Source: a virus. From it: a stretch of DNA of 43,646 nt. The stretch spans positions 1-43,646 of IMG/VR virus record IMGVR_UViG_3300017963_003268; one strand, 5' to 3'. Positions 25,822 to 33,735 of this stretch are shown piece after piece; within the stretch, counting starts at the first letter, position 1, and every line of letters starts with the position of its first letter. The position numbers and the translations under genes were made by a program. The notes beneath the pieces were generated by a model, which ran no database searches, was not told where the DNA came from, and was given only the letters and a program-made list of their open reading frames with translations.

Positions 25822-25850
25822 TTGACAAAACCAAATAAATGTATTATATT
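25822..25850 (+). promoter_or_regulatory. Rightward sigma70-type promoter
   Basis: TTGACA, 17-nt spacer, TATATT, divergent from the leftward promoter. It should start the rightward early transcript just before a stem-loop leader and the gene at 25940. The 100-bp stretch between the two promoters is very A/T-rich. Confidence 0.8.
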
Positions 25851-25868
25851 TTTATTAAATTTGTGCAT

Positions 25869-25917
25869 AATGGCTACACTCATTCCTTCCTTTTGCTCTT
25901 AATTACAGGGTGTAGCC
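25869..25917 (+). promoter_or_regulatory. Structured 5' leader of rightward early transcript
   Basis: GGCTACACTC and GGGTGTAGCC form a 10-bp helix with one G-U pair and a 26-nt loop, ending just before AAATTTTTAAA and the AAAGGGGG ribosome site. The position near the transcript start suggests an RNA stability or attenuation element. Confidence 0.55.
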
Positions 25918-25939
25918 AAATTTTTAAAGGGGGTTAAAA

Positions 25940-26173
25940 GTGGAAGAAAAACGAAAAGATAAACGTTCAGTTTTAAGGCAAAATAATATTGAAGAACCTT
26001 GTGATGATTGGATACCAAATAATAATTATTTTTTTACAAATGAATATATTCAAAAACAATCATTTAAAAAAGGTTTTAATGAATGCAAAAAATTAATAAT
26101 TAATTATATTATTGATTTTCAGCAAAAAAAGATCGACCAAATATGTGAAGACTTAATAGGAGAAAAAATATGA
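25940..26173 (+). CDS. First early gene, hypothetical
   Basis: 77 residues from a GTG start, supported by AAAGGGGG 7 nt upstream. It contains DDWIPNNNYFFTNEYI; a similar DWIPNNN peptide is encoded at 29784-29831. Charged and helical otherwise. Overlaps the next gene by ATGA. Confidence 0.55.
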   Translation: MEEKRKDKRSVLRQNNIEEPCDDWIPNNNYFFTNEYIQKQSFKKGFNECKKLIINYIIDFQQKKIDQICEDLIGEKI

Positions 26174-26532
26174 AAACAATTGATATTAAAGGTAAACCTT
26201 ACGTTATGGTTAATGAGCGTATTAAGTTCTTTAGGGAAAGTTTCCCTGAATGGTCTATTATAACAGAAATAGAAAAAATAAACGAAGGGGCTGTAATTTT
26301 TAAATGTCAGATACTAGATGATAAACAAAATGTAAGATCAACTGGGTTTGCATTAGAAAGAAACGACTCATCTTATATTAATAAAACAAGTCATATAGAA
26401 AATGCAGAAACTTCGGCTATTGGAAGGGCGTTAGGATTTTTAGGGATTGGTATTGATGCAAGTATTGCAACAGCAGAAGAAGTTTTTAACGCAATAAATA
26501 ATCAAGGAGAAAAAAATGGAATACAACAATAA
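26170..26532 (+). CDS. Phage annealing/recombination-type protein (Rad52/Sak-like)
   Basis: 120 residues with NERIKFFRESFPEW near the start and INKTSHIENAETSAIGRALGFLGIGID around 75-100. This sequence is typical of a phage family often placed beside exonuclease and SSB genes and thought to relate to Rad52/ERF-type annealing proteins. Here it lies between an unknown gene and an SSB-like gene, with a nuclease downstream. Annealing activity is inferred. Confidence 0.6.
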   Translation: MKTIDIKGKPYVMVNERIKFFRESFPEWSIITEIEKINEGAVIFKCQILDDKQNVRSTGFALERNDSSYINKTSHIENAETSAIGRALGFLGIGIDASIATAEEVFNAINNQGEKNGIQQ

Positions 26533-26803
26533 TAATCGCGGCGCTTTGTGGTTAACGAAAGCAAAAAAAACAGGGCAAACATATATGAGGGGGGAAGTTA
26601 TAATCAATGGTCAAAAATATTATTTATCTGTTTTTAAAAATAATAAAAAACAATCAGAAAAACACCCTGACTATAACATAGTTATTAATTTGCCACAACA
26701 AAACAAAACTATAAATCAGGTTAATCAAACCTTTAACGACCCTTATAAAGAAAGCAGCAACATTGAGTTTGCAGACAATAAAGATCAAGATATTCCTTTT
26801 TAA
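26516..26803 (+). CDS. SSB-like protein with acidic tail
   Basis: 95 residues. Starts with the YNNNNRGALWLTKAKKTG pattern of DUF736-like phage proteins, is beta-rich, and ends in an acidic tail NKDQDIPF with the DIPF end typical of bacterial SSB tails. This C-terminus would bind partner proteins. It overlaps the annealing gene by 17 nt. Confidence 0.7.
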   Translation: MEYNNNNRGALWLTKAKKTGQTYMRGEVIINGQKYYLSVFKNNKKQSEKHPDYNIVINLPQQNKTINQVNQTFNDPYKESSNIEFADNKDQDIPF

Positions 26804-26815
26804 CTTGGGGTAAAA

Positions 26816-27751
26816 ATGAGTAGATATTCAATAAAACAAATGGGTGTTGATAATGATTTCATTGATTATGTAGGATCTACAACAATTACAGGCATTCCGG
26901 ATAAACCTATGCTTAAACAATGGGCTGTTGACAAAGCTATTGAGTATATAAAAGAAAATTGGGATGTTGATGTTAATTGTGATAAGTTAACGATGGATGA
27001 AAGAAGCGAATATTATAAAGATTATGATAATATGTTAAACCAAGCCCGATACGCTCATAAAACCTATCTTAATCAAACAGCAGATATTGGAAGCGAGTTA
27101 CATAAAATAGTAGAAGCTTTTATAAATATTAAAATTTCTATGTATGATGTTCAAGAAACAATGTTTGAGGGGAAAATTACACAAGAAATGTATTTTTTAG
27201 ATTATGTTTCTAAACAAAAATATAATTTAAAACAAATGTTCTATCAATTCTATAACTGGCAGAAAAAAAAGGTGAAAAAATTTATTGAAAGTGAAAAACC
27301 AGTTTGCCATAAAGAATTATGCGCTGCTGGAACTTGTGATTTTTTATATCAAGGGTTTAACGATAAAATATACATGACGGATTTAAAAACGACATCTTTT
27401 AAGCCATATAAGAATAAAAAAACAAATAAAATTGATTACAAATTAAAGGCTCATTATCCAGAACATGAGATACAGGATTCTTTTTATTGTAAAGCGCGTG
27501 AAAATATGTCCGGAAAATATAAAGTAAGGTTTAATCAATATAATAATAACTGGACAAAAGTATTTAATTATAAAAAAGTAAAAATTGATGGTTGTAAGAT
27601 ATTATATATAGAAAGAGATTTTTTTAATTTATATTGCCATAATGTTAAAGACATTGAAAATAGACAAGAATGTTTTGAGTCATTGCTTACATATTATTAT
27701 AAAGTATCTAAAAGGCAAATGAATAATTATCGGGCAATAAATCAAGTATAG
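26816..27751 (+). CDS. PD-(D/E)XK exonuclease-like protein
   Basis: 311 residues. The motif CAAGTCDFLYQGFNDKIYMTDLKTTSF (residues about 165-200) shows the G-x-C-D... strand and DLKT, matching D-x(n)-[DE]-x-K nucleases of the RecB/Cas4-like type. It lies with annealing and SSB-like genes, the standard phage recombination set. It should cut or resect DNA. Confidence 0.72.
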   Translation: MSRYSIKQMGVDNDFIDYVGSTTITGIPDKPMLKQWAVDKAIEYIKENWDVDVNCDKLTMDERSEYYKDYDNMLNQARYAHKTYLNQTADIGSELHKIVEAFINIKISMYDVQETMFEGKITQEMYFLDYVSKQKYNLKQMFYQFYNWQKKKVKKFIESEKPVCHKELCAAGTCDFLYQGFNDKIYMTDLKTTSFKPYKNKKTNKIDYKLKAHYPEHEIQDSFYCKARENMSGKYKVRFNQYNNNWTKVFNYKKVKIDGCKILYIERDFFNLYCHNVKDIENRQECFESLLTYYYKVSKRQMNNYRAINQV

Positions 27752-27780
27752 TCGTATAAATGAACTCCTTAGCGCATTTT

Positions 27781-27807
27781 ACTGCTTTTGGCGAAACTAA
27801 AAGCAGT
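27781..27807 (+). terminator. Terminator-like stem-loop
   Basis: ACTGCTTTT and AAAAGCAGT pair (9 bp) around a 9-nt loop, followed by ATTATTAAAA. Weak T-run, so partial termination or mRNA processing after the nuclease gene is likely. Confidence 0.5.
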
Positions 27808-27818
27808 ATTATTAAAAC

Positions 27819-27914
27819 ATGACAAAAGAAAGCAAAAAACAAACCATTGAAGATATAAAAGAGCTAAATAAAATATTAAAAAATAAACAAAAAATAATTA
27901 AACCAAAGGAATAG
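27819..27914 (+). CDS. 31-residue hypothetical protein
   Basis: Lys-rich charged peptide (MTKESKKQTIEDIKELNKIL start) between the stem-loop and the next gene. Weak ribosome site. Confidence 0.4.
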   Translation: MTKESKKQTIEDIKELNKILKNKQKIIKPKE

Positions 27915-27917
27915 GTT

Positions 27918-28319
27918 ATGGAAATAAGTATAAAAATAGATCAAAACGGAACTATAAATCCAATAGATATAAATGATCGCAAATGGCTTGTGAGCAAATT
28001 AAAACAAAACAAAGAATATAAATGTAAAATTACAAACTCGCGTAATATAAAACATTTAGGCCTTTATTGGTTAACAATGAAATCTTTACAATTCCACTTT
28101 GGCAACACTGATATTGGCTGGCATATGTTCTTTAAGGAATTATTTTTAGAACCTATTATATTTAAAACACGTTCAGGTGAGATTAAAAAATATGTAAACT
28201 CAATATCTTTTGAAAAAATGGATCAAATTCAATTTGATAGTTATTTTGCTAAAATAGTTGATTTATTAAATCAAAAAGGTTATAGCATTGAAGAGCTTAT
28301 TAATACAATGGAGGTTTAG
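27918..28319 (+). CDS. Phage protein of NinB/DUF1367-like type
   Basis: 133 residues with NSRNIKHLGLYWLTMKSLQFHFG and YVNSISFEKMDQIQFDSYFAKIVDLL. The layout resembles phage DUF1367-like proteins found near recombination genes. No confirmed activity. AGGAATAG-type leader. Confidence 0.48.
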   Translation: MEISIKIDQNGTINPIDINDRKWLVSKLKQNKEYKCKITNSRNIKHLGLYWLTMKSLQFHFGNTDIGWHMFFKELFLEPIIFKTRSGEIKKYVNSISFEKMDQIQFDSYFAKIVDLLNQKGYSIEELINTMEV

Positions 28320-28320
28320 C

Positions 28321-28386
28321 ATGAAGATTTTATTATTAGTTTTATTTGTTTTATTCGTTTTATGTTTATTTGGGTGCACCGAATGA
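28321..28386 (+). CDS. Short lipoprotein-like peptide
   Basis: 21 residues, nearly all hydrophobic, ending in LFGCTE, a lipobox-like Cys, before a TGA stop. In the +1 frame, the sequence from Cys onward continues without a stop to 28459 (NDAELRVIKDYDFDIGIMY region). This suggests either a frameshifted longer lipoprotein or two tiny peptides. Confidence 0.4.
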   Translation: MKILLLVLFVLFVLCLFGCTE

Positions 28387-28467
28387 TGCAGAATTAAGAG
28401 TAATAAAAGATTATGATTTTGATATTGGTATAATGTATTTTGATAATTTTTATACGTAGGAGTTATT

Positions 28468-28602
28468 ATGGATTTATTTGAAAAAATATCACAGTTATGT
28501 GATAGATTAGACCGTATGCCACAAGAAAGCATACCAGCCAAAAAATTACAAACACTTGTAAAAATGGCTAAAAAAAAGAAAAAAGGAGAGAAAATAAAAT
28601 GA
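28468..28602 (+). CDS. 44-residue basic hypothetical protein
   Basis: MDLFEKISQLCDRLDRMPQ start, Lys-rich tail. AGGAG precedes the ATG and the stop overlaps the YD-repeat gene by ATGA. Function unknown. Confidence 0.48.
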   Translation: MDLFEKISQLCDRLDRMPQESIPAKKLQTLVKMAKKKKKGEKIK

Positions 28603-29222
28603 AATTAAGCAGAGATAATTTAAAGAAATTAAAGGCTTGTGAGGATGGTATAAATTTTCTTGAAAGGAATGGATTAATTGATCTTGAATCAGATAATCTT
28701 AAAATCACAGGAGATTATGAAAGATATTTTTCATGGTTTCAAGAAAGACAAAATGTAAAAAGGAAATATGATGATAGAGGAAATTGTATTGAAATAACCA
28801 ATTCTAGTGGAGATAAGTACACTTACAAATATGATGATAGAAATAATCTTATTGAAAAAATCTATCCTAATGGAGATAAAATTACTTACAAATATGATGA
28901 TAGAAATAATCTTATTGAAATAACCAATTCTAGTGGAGATAAGTACACTTACAAATATGATGATAGAAATAATTGTATTGAAATAACCTATCCTGATGGA
29001 TATAAATCCACTTACAAATATGATGATAGAAATAATTGTATTGAAAAAATCTATCCTAATGGAAATAAATCCACTTACAAATATGATGATAGAAATAATT
29101 GTATTGAAATAATCTATCCTAATGGAAATAAATCCACTTACAAATATAAATTCAAAAATAAGATATTACACAAAATATATTGTAATGGTAAATTAAAATG
29201 TAAAATAGAGGTGGAAAAATGA
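28599..29222 (+). CDS. YD-repeat protein
   Basis: 207 residues. The first 60 (MKLSRDNLKKLKACEDGINFLERNG) resemble phage proteins with a KACEDG-type motif. Residues about 62-190 hold six repeats of 21 residues, KYDDRNN-x-IE-x6-G-x-K-x-TY, i.e. RHS/YD-like repeats. Repeats 1 and 3 are almost identical, unlike their neighbours. Such repeats are usually in secreted RHS or tail proteins, so the short form is unusual. Confidence 0.65.
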   Translation: MKLSRDNLKKLKACEDGINFLERNGLIDLESDNLKITGDYERYFSWFQERQNVKRKYDDRGNCIEITNSSGDKYTYKYDDRNNLIEKIYPNGDKITYKYDDRNNLIEITNSSGDKYTYKYDDRNNCIEITYPDGYKSTYKYDDRNNCIEKIYPNGNKSTYKYDDRNNCIEIIYPNGNKSTYKYKFKNKILHKIYCNGKLKCKIEVEK

Positions 29223-29464
29223 AACTAAGCAGAGATAATTTAAAGAAAATATTTATAATACCTTTATTAATTCCATTTTTTATTATAATGTTATGGTTTT
29301 CTATCATATATTATGTATTAGTATTTCCTTTATTATCAATTGTGTTTTTCTTTATTATATTACCTAGTCATTTTTTTAAAAATGACTTTTTTATGTTATG
29401 GAGAACTTATTTAGATTTTTGTGTTTTACCTTTTTTAATGATAAAAGATATATTAGAAAACTAA
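29219..29464 (+). CDS. Membrane protein sharing 5' end with preceding gene
   Basis: 81 residues. The first 10 residues (MKLSRDNLKK) and about 30 nt are almost the same as the start of the preceding gene (one base different), then it becomes a hydrophobic protein with two or three membrane segments. This looks like a gene whose start was exchanged by recombination. Confidence 0.55.
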   Translation: MKLSRDNLKKIFIIPLLIPFFIIMLWFSIIYYVLVFPLLSIVFFFIILPSHFFKNDFFMLWRTYLDFCVLPFLMIKDILEN

Positions 29465-29514
29465 CACAATTTTAACATTTTATCCTTGTAATTAATTATA
29501 TAGGAGGTATAAAT

Positions 29515-29787
29515 ATGATAATATTTATTTTATCATTACTATTTTTTTTATTTTTATCAAGACTTTTTATTTATTTTATAATTAATTTTCGTCATAAAAG
29601 AAAAGAAAAATTATTTCACGAATTTATGCATGATGAGCAAGAAGAAATAAAAAAATATAAATGGATTGAATCAGAAAATGCCGGTAAAGATGTAGGAAAT
29701 AAAGCCTGTATTGAATGGATTGAACGATACGCTAAGGATTTTAGAAAAAAATGGTATAAAGATCATAAGTTTTGGAGAAAAAAATGA
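29515..29787 (+). CDS. Membrane-anchored hypothetical protein
   Basis: 90 residues with one N-terminal membrane segment (MIIFILSLLFFLFLSRLFIYFII) and a charged C-terminal part ending ACIEWIERYAKDFRKKW, similar to small phage proteins. GGAGG site before the ATG. Confidence 0.55.
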   Translation: MIIFILSLLFFLFLSRLFIYFIINFRHKRKEKLFHEFMHDEQEEIKKYKWIESENAGKDVGNKACIEWIERYAKDFRKKWYKDHKFWRKK

Positions 29788-29831
29788 GAGCGCCAAGCGG
29801 TGACTGGATACCTAATAATAATAACGATTAA
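29784..29831 (+). CDS. 15-residue ORF with DWIPNNN motif
   Basis: ATGA overlap with the preceding gene and a GGAGAAA site. It encodes MRAPSGDWIPNNNND, sharing DWIPNNN with the first early gene at 25940. Probably a conserved small motif or a fragment of a former longer gene. Confidence 0.3.
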   Translation: MRAPSGDWIPNNNND

Positions 29832-29853
29832 TATATAAAATGGTTAAAAGAGT

Positions 29854-30096
29854 ATGACTAAAAAAGAAAAAGAACAACAATATATTAAATGGAAAAAATT
29901 ATCACGTTTTAATCAAGAAAAATGCAAAAGGCTTGATAAAGAACGTGATATATGGTATAATGATTTAAAAAAAGAAATTAAAGATAAGTCTGATAAAGAA
30001 ATTGCACAAATAAAAACAAGAGAATTAAAAAAAATAACTAATAATATTGAATCATCAATGAAAAAATTTAAAGATATATATAAAAAAAATGGTTAG
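29854..30096 (+). CDS. Lys-rich hypothetical protein
   Basis: 80 residues, strongly basic and helical, without a recognised motif. Confidence 0.42.
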   Translation: MTKKEKEQQYIKWKKLSRFNQEKCKRLDKERDIWYNDLKKEIKDKSDKEIAQIKTRELKKITNNIESSMKKFKDIYKKNG

Positions 30097-30120
30097 GATA
30101 TAGATTTTTAAGGAGGTTTA

Positions 30121-30531
30121 ATGCAATATAAAGTAAATATTATAAAATTATTCTCAGATATACAAAAAAAATATCCTAATATAGATATAAAAAAAAGTAT
30201 TGAAATAATAAAATATATGATTGAGTTAGATTTGTTTCAAATGGAAGGGGTATATCTACATTGTAAAAGTTTAAAAAATTATGTAGGATATGGTGCTGAT
30301 AAAAAGTATTGTAAAACAAAATACGCCAAAATGTTAATGGATGAAAGATGGCTAGTAAAAAAAGAAAAAATATTAAAGAGAGATAATTATACTTGTGAAA
30401 ACTGTGGGGATAAAAACAATTTATGTGTTCATCATTTAAAATATGAAAGTTATGTCCCTTGGGAAACTTCTGATAAATATTTAATAACATTATGTTTAAA
30501 ATGTCATAAAAAAATACACGGGAGAGGTTAA
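30121..30531 (+). CDS. HNH nuclease
   Basis: 136 residues. The C-terminal part has CENCGDKNNLCVHHLKYESY and LCLKCHKKIH, the HNH motif with two zinc CxxC pairs and the catalytic HH. N-terminus is helical. It has an AGGAGG site and overlaps the replication gene by one base. Possible homing or packaging HNH enzyme. Confidence 0.78.
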   Translation: MQYKVNIIKLFSDIQKKYPNIDIKKSIEIIKYMIELDLFQMEGVYLHCKSLKNYVGYGADKKYCKTKYAKMLMDERWLVKKEKILKRDNYTCENCGDKNNLCVHHLKYESYVPWETSDKYLITLCLKCHKKIHGRG

Positions 30532-31202
30532 TGGCAATATTTAGGAAAGTTCATTTAGAATTTTGGAATGATGATGAAATATTAGAATATACACCAGAAG
30601 ATAAATACTTTTTTTTATTTTTAATGACAAACCCAAAAACTAAACAATGCGGTATATATAAAATAAGTATGAAACAAATGGAATATTATACAGGTTATAA
30701 TAAAGATACTTTAAATAATCTGGTTGAAAGGTTTGAAAATAAATATAAAAAGATACGATATAATAAAGAAACAAAAGAAATGGCAATTAAAAATTGGGCT
30801 AAATATAATTACTCTGAGAGTCCAAAAATAAAAGCTTGTATAGAAAAAGAGCTTTTAGATGTTAAAGATGCATTATTGATAGAGTATGTATACTCTATGG
30901 ATACTGTATGCATAGAGTATCCCAATAAGAATAAGAATAAGAATAAGAATAAGAAAGAAGGCTTATATGGAGAATTAAATAATGTTCGTTTAACAGAAGA
31001 CGAATATGAAAGACTAATTAAAGACTATGGAGAAACTATTATAACTAAATATATAAATTCACTTTCTCTCTATCAGCATATGGATAAATATAAAGATCAC
31101 AATAAAGCCCTACGTTCATGGTTAAATAAAGACGATATAAAAAAGCTTAGTCAAACGCCCAAACGTAAATGGATAATACCAGAAAAACAGGATAAGCTAT
31201 GA
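30531..31202 (+). CDS. Replication initiation protein (replisome organiser-like)
   Basis: 223 residues. N-terminal winged-helix-like region (KVHLEFWNDDEILEYTPEDKYFFLFLMTNP) is typical of phage replisome organisers, and a C-terminal helical domain (ETIITKYINSLSLYQ and KALRSWL) resembles a DnaD-like or helicase-loading end. The centre contains repeated NKNKNKNKNK. It overlaps the helicase gene by ATGA. A dense repeat cluster in its coding sequence could be the origin. Confidence 0.68.
   Translation: MAIFRKVHLEFWNDDEILEYTPEDKYFFLFLMTNPKTKQCGIYKISMKQMEYYTGYNKDTLNNLVERFENKYKKIRYNKETKEMAIKNWAKYNYSESPKIKACIEKELLDVKDALLIEYVYSMDTVCIEYPNKNKNKNKNKKEGLYGELNNVRLTEDEYERLIKDYGETIITKYINSLSLYQHMDKYKDHNKALRSWLNKDDIKKLSQTPKRKWIIPEKQDKL
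30879..30953. repeat. Inverted repeats and hexamer tandem, origin candidate
   Basis: Within the replication gene: ATAGAGTA-TGTA-TACTCTAT (8-bp arms, 30879-30898), then GGATACT (30899-30905) with AGTATCC (30916-30922) as a 7-bp inverted repeat, and a 9-bp direct copy of ATAGAGTAT, followed by five copies of AATAAG (30924-30953). Such iteron-like clusters in replisome-organiser genes are known phage origins. Function here is inferred. Confidence 0.5.
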
Positions 31203-32422
31203 AAAATTTAGAATACATTATATTCGCATGCATATTTTATGAGTATGAACATTACATAAAAGTTTTATCTATGGGCAATATTTTTATTGAACTTAAATTA
31301 TACTTTGACACCTTAAAAGAAATGTATGATAAGAACTATAAAATATCATCTTTTTTATTTAAGGATATTTTAAAAAGTAAAAATATAGATACATCTAAAA
31401 TAGAGGACGTATTAGATAACCTAGATAATGAGGATGATAATTTTGATTATTACCTAGATAAATATTTAGAAGAATATAACGAAAAAAACATTAAATCATT
31501 ATTTAAGCAATATGAATATAAAAATTTAACTTTAAATGAACTTGAAGATAAAATAATAAATGATAAGAAGATTGTTAATTTATCTAATAGCCAAAGTATT
31601 GCAAGAGTTTACAGTCATGAAGATTTTGAAAAACCAATTAAATCTTTAAAAACAGGTTTTAAATGGTTTGATAATTTTGAAGGTGGTTTTAGGGTAGGAG
31701 AATTAATTAATATAGCAGCCAGAACATCGATAGGAAAAACGAGTCAGCTAAAAATGTTAGCTTTAAATATGTTTAAAGAAAGACCAGCTATATTTTCATT
31801 TGAAATGTCAAAAGAAAGAATATCCAAAGATATATTAGCGACATTAGCAGGTGTTAGCAAAAGAAGATATGCAGCGGGGATGCTAGATACAATTGATCAA
31901 GAAAAAGTTGATCATGTAAAAAAGAATTTTTATAATGATTTTAACAATATGGAAATTGTAGATAAAAACATTGGTGTTGATATGTTATGCATGGAAGCTA
32001 AAAGATTAAAAAGAACAAAAAATACAGGCATTATATTTATAGATTATTTACAGATAATAAGAGCTATCATGTTAGAGAAAAAAGATTTAAGGATAAAAAT
32101 TAATTATATATCTATGAAGTTACAAAATCTCGCACAGGAATTACAAATACCAGTTGTTGTATTAGCACAACTTAATAGACAAGCTGAGGATAGAAAACAT
32201 CCAATATTAAGAGACTTAAAAGAATCAGGCAAAATCGAAGAGGATGCCGATGTTGTATGGATGCTTGCTAATGAGCAATGGATTGATGAAAACATGAAAA
32301 CAGAAGTTATTTTATGGAATGGCATAAGAAAAAACCGTAATGGTGCAACGGGCAAGTTTTTTACACATTTTAACAAGGTCACAGGGTTTATACAAGATTG
32401 TGATTATGAAGAAAATAAATAG
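31199..32422 (+). CDS. DnaB-like replicative helicase
   Basis: 407 residues. Walker A ARTSIGKTS near 173-181, an F-E-M-S motif (FSFEMSKERISKDI), Walker B FIDYLQ, and later motifs LAQLNRQ and DLKESGKIEEDADVVW are the DnaB-family RecA-type core. The N-terminal part is shorter and divergent. It should unwind DNA at the phage replication fork after loading by the preceding gene product. Confidence 0.9.
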   Translation: MKNLEYIIFACIFYEYEHYIKVLSMGNIFIELKLYFDTLKEMYDKNYKISSFLFKDILKSKNIDTSKIEDVLDNLDNEDDNFDYYLDKYLEEYNEKNIKSLFKQYEYKNLTLNELEDKIINDKKIVNLSNSQSIARVYSHEDFEKPIKSLKTGFKWFDNFEGGFRVGELINIAARTSIGKTSQLKMLALNMFKERPAIFSFEMSKERISKDILATLAGVSKRRYAAGMLDTIDQEKVDHVKKNFYNDFNNMEIVDKNIGVDMLCMEAKRLKRTKNTGIIFIDYLQIIRAIMLEKKDLRIKINYISMKLQNLAQELQIPVVVLAQLNRQAEDRKHPILRDLKESGKIEEDADVVWMLANEQWIDENMKTEVILWNGIRKNRNGATGKFFTHFNKVTGFIQDCDYEENK

Positions 32423-32430
32423 GAGTTAAT

Positions 32431-33100
32431 ATGAATGTCGTATATAATTGTGATTGCATGGAATACATGAAAGATATTGAAGATAAATGTTTTGATTTAA
32501 CATTAACTGATCCTCCGTATAATGTAGGCTTAGACTATAATTCATATAATGATAATAAAGATGATTATTATGAATGGTGTGATATATGGTTTAAAGAGTT
32601 ATTAAGGATTAGCGATACTGTTGTGTTTACACCTGGGTTTAATAATATTAAACATTGGATTAAAAAAGACTATAAAGAAATCATTATTTGGATTAAAAAA
32701 AAATTCTTGTACTAGAAATTCTCTAGGCGGTTTTCATATATGGGAACCTATTATGTTTTTTGGAAAAATTCAAAAAAAAATTATGAATAATGTTATAGAA
32801 CATCCTATTTCTATTCAAGAAAATGCTAAATTTCATAGATGTCCAAAAAATTTAAAATTTTGGAAAATATTATTATCAAAAATTATAAGCCCACCTGCAA
32901 ATATATTTGATCCGTTTTTAGGGAGTGGCACATCTCGTATAGCTTGTTATGAATTAGGCTTTGACTTTATAGGATGTGAGTTTGACAAGGATTACTGGGA
33001 AGCGCAAGAAAAAAGATTCATGGAGTTTAAAAAGAAATTTCATAATGAATTTTATATAGGTGAAGCTGATTTATTTAAAGGGCTTGACAACCCATCATAA
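32431..33100 (+). CDS. DNA adenine/N4-cytosine methyltransferase, frameshifted at A9
   Basis: The first frame (32431-32715) has a DPPY motif at residues 27-30. The second frame, ending at 33100, has motif I FDPFLGSGTSRIACYELG. The order DPPY then FxGSGT is that of class-beta methyltransferases. The two frames join at a run of nine A (about 32695-32703). One A less restores IIWIKKNSCTRNSLGG. It is a slippage site, assembly error or recent break. Likely protects or marks phage DNA. Confidence 0.75.
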
Positions 33101-33112
33101 ATATTATATAAT
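33084..33112 (+). promoter_or_regulatory. Consensus sigma70-type promoter
   Basis: TTGACA, 17-nt spacer, TATAAT: exact consensus in both boxes. It overlaps the end of the methyltransferase gene and would start transcription near 33119, before the gene at 33158 and the RNA region. Confidence 0.88.
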
Positions 33113-33157
33113 ATGTATATATACCTATTATATAAAAGATAATTTAAAGAGGATAAT

Positions 33158-33394
33158 ATGTTAAACTACATTAAACAACAAACGGAAGAATTAATCTTAA
33201 AGTATCACAAAGATCATATAGTAATTAGACGTTACTTATTTGACAGTGATACATATGATCTTTTAAAATCTAAGGGAATAACAAAGATTAATCAATATAA
33301 AGTTGGTGTTAATGTAAATGGTGTTAAGAATACATGTAGTATTGTCGGTGATAATATAATTGCAACAATAGGATTAGCGGGGTATAAGATATGA
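33158..33394 (+). CDS. Hypothetical protein
   Basis: 78 residues, charged N-terminal helix followed by beta-like segments. Gene directly after a consensus promoter and with a good AGAGGA site. Overlaps the next gene by ATGA. Family not recognised. Confidence 0.5.
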   Translation: MLNYIKQQTEELILKYHKDHIVIRRYLFDSDTYDLLKSKGITKINQYKVGVNVNGVKNTCSIVGDNIIATIGLAGYKI

Positions 33395-33546
33395 AAATTG
33401 AAGAGCCAAATTTTATAGGTGAAAACGGTAAAATATATTTAGTTAGGTGCCCTAAATGTTATAGAGAAAATTATATTCATGCTGTGAACAGTGGACAATG
33501 TGCCTGGTGTAACTTCAAATATAAAAAAGAAACCAATATTAATTAA
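33391..33546 (+). CDS. Small conserved zinc-ribbon phage protein
   Basis: 51 residues. VRCPKCYRENYIHAVNSGQ and CAWCNFKY give two CxxC pairs (20-23 and 37-40), a layout seen in a widespread small phage protein (CP-x-C-x-REN... GQCAWC). Nucleic acid binding is likely, exact role unknown. Confidence 0.65.
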   Translation: MKIEEPNFIGENGKIYLVRCPKCYRENYIHAVNSGQCAWCNFKYKKETNIN

Positions 33547-33699
33547 AATAGCGTCAGTATGATATTTAATCATCCTTTACATAAGCTTAAAATCGACGTG
33601 TAGTTAAACAAAAACGTAATAATTATAAATAATTAGTAAATATGTAAATATTTGCAATGAGGGTGCAATTTTAAGCAAATAAACAATTTAATATTTTTG
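33547..33699 (+). other. AT-rich non-coding stretch
   Basis: Between the zinc-ribbon gene and the RNA promoter. A small TTGCA/TGCAA hairpin lies near 33651-33667. No ORF, terminator or known element is clear. Confidence 0.4.
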
Positions 33700-33727
33700 T
33701 TGACATACAAAAATAATGTGCTATAAT
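33700..33727 (+). promoter_or_regulatory. Promoter for structured RNA cluster
   Basis: TTGACA, 16-nt spacer, TATAAT. The expected start (about 33734-33736) coincides with the first base of the first structured RNA (33736). Confidence 0.85.
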
Positions 33728-33735
33728 TAAATATA

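Noticed and set aside
32621-33100. Separate gene for the second methyltransferase half starting at 32621
   Set aside because: The early part of that frame overlaps coding sequence of the first half and reads as nonsense; the two halves make one enzyme across the A9 run.
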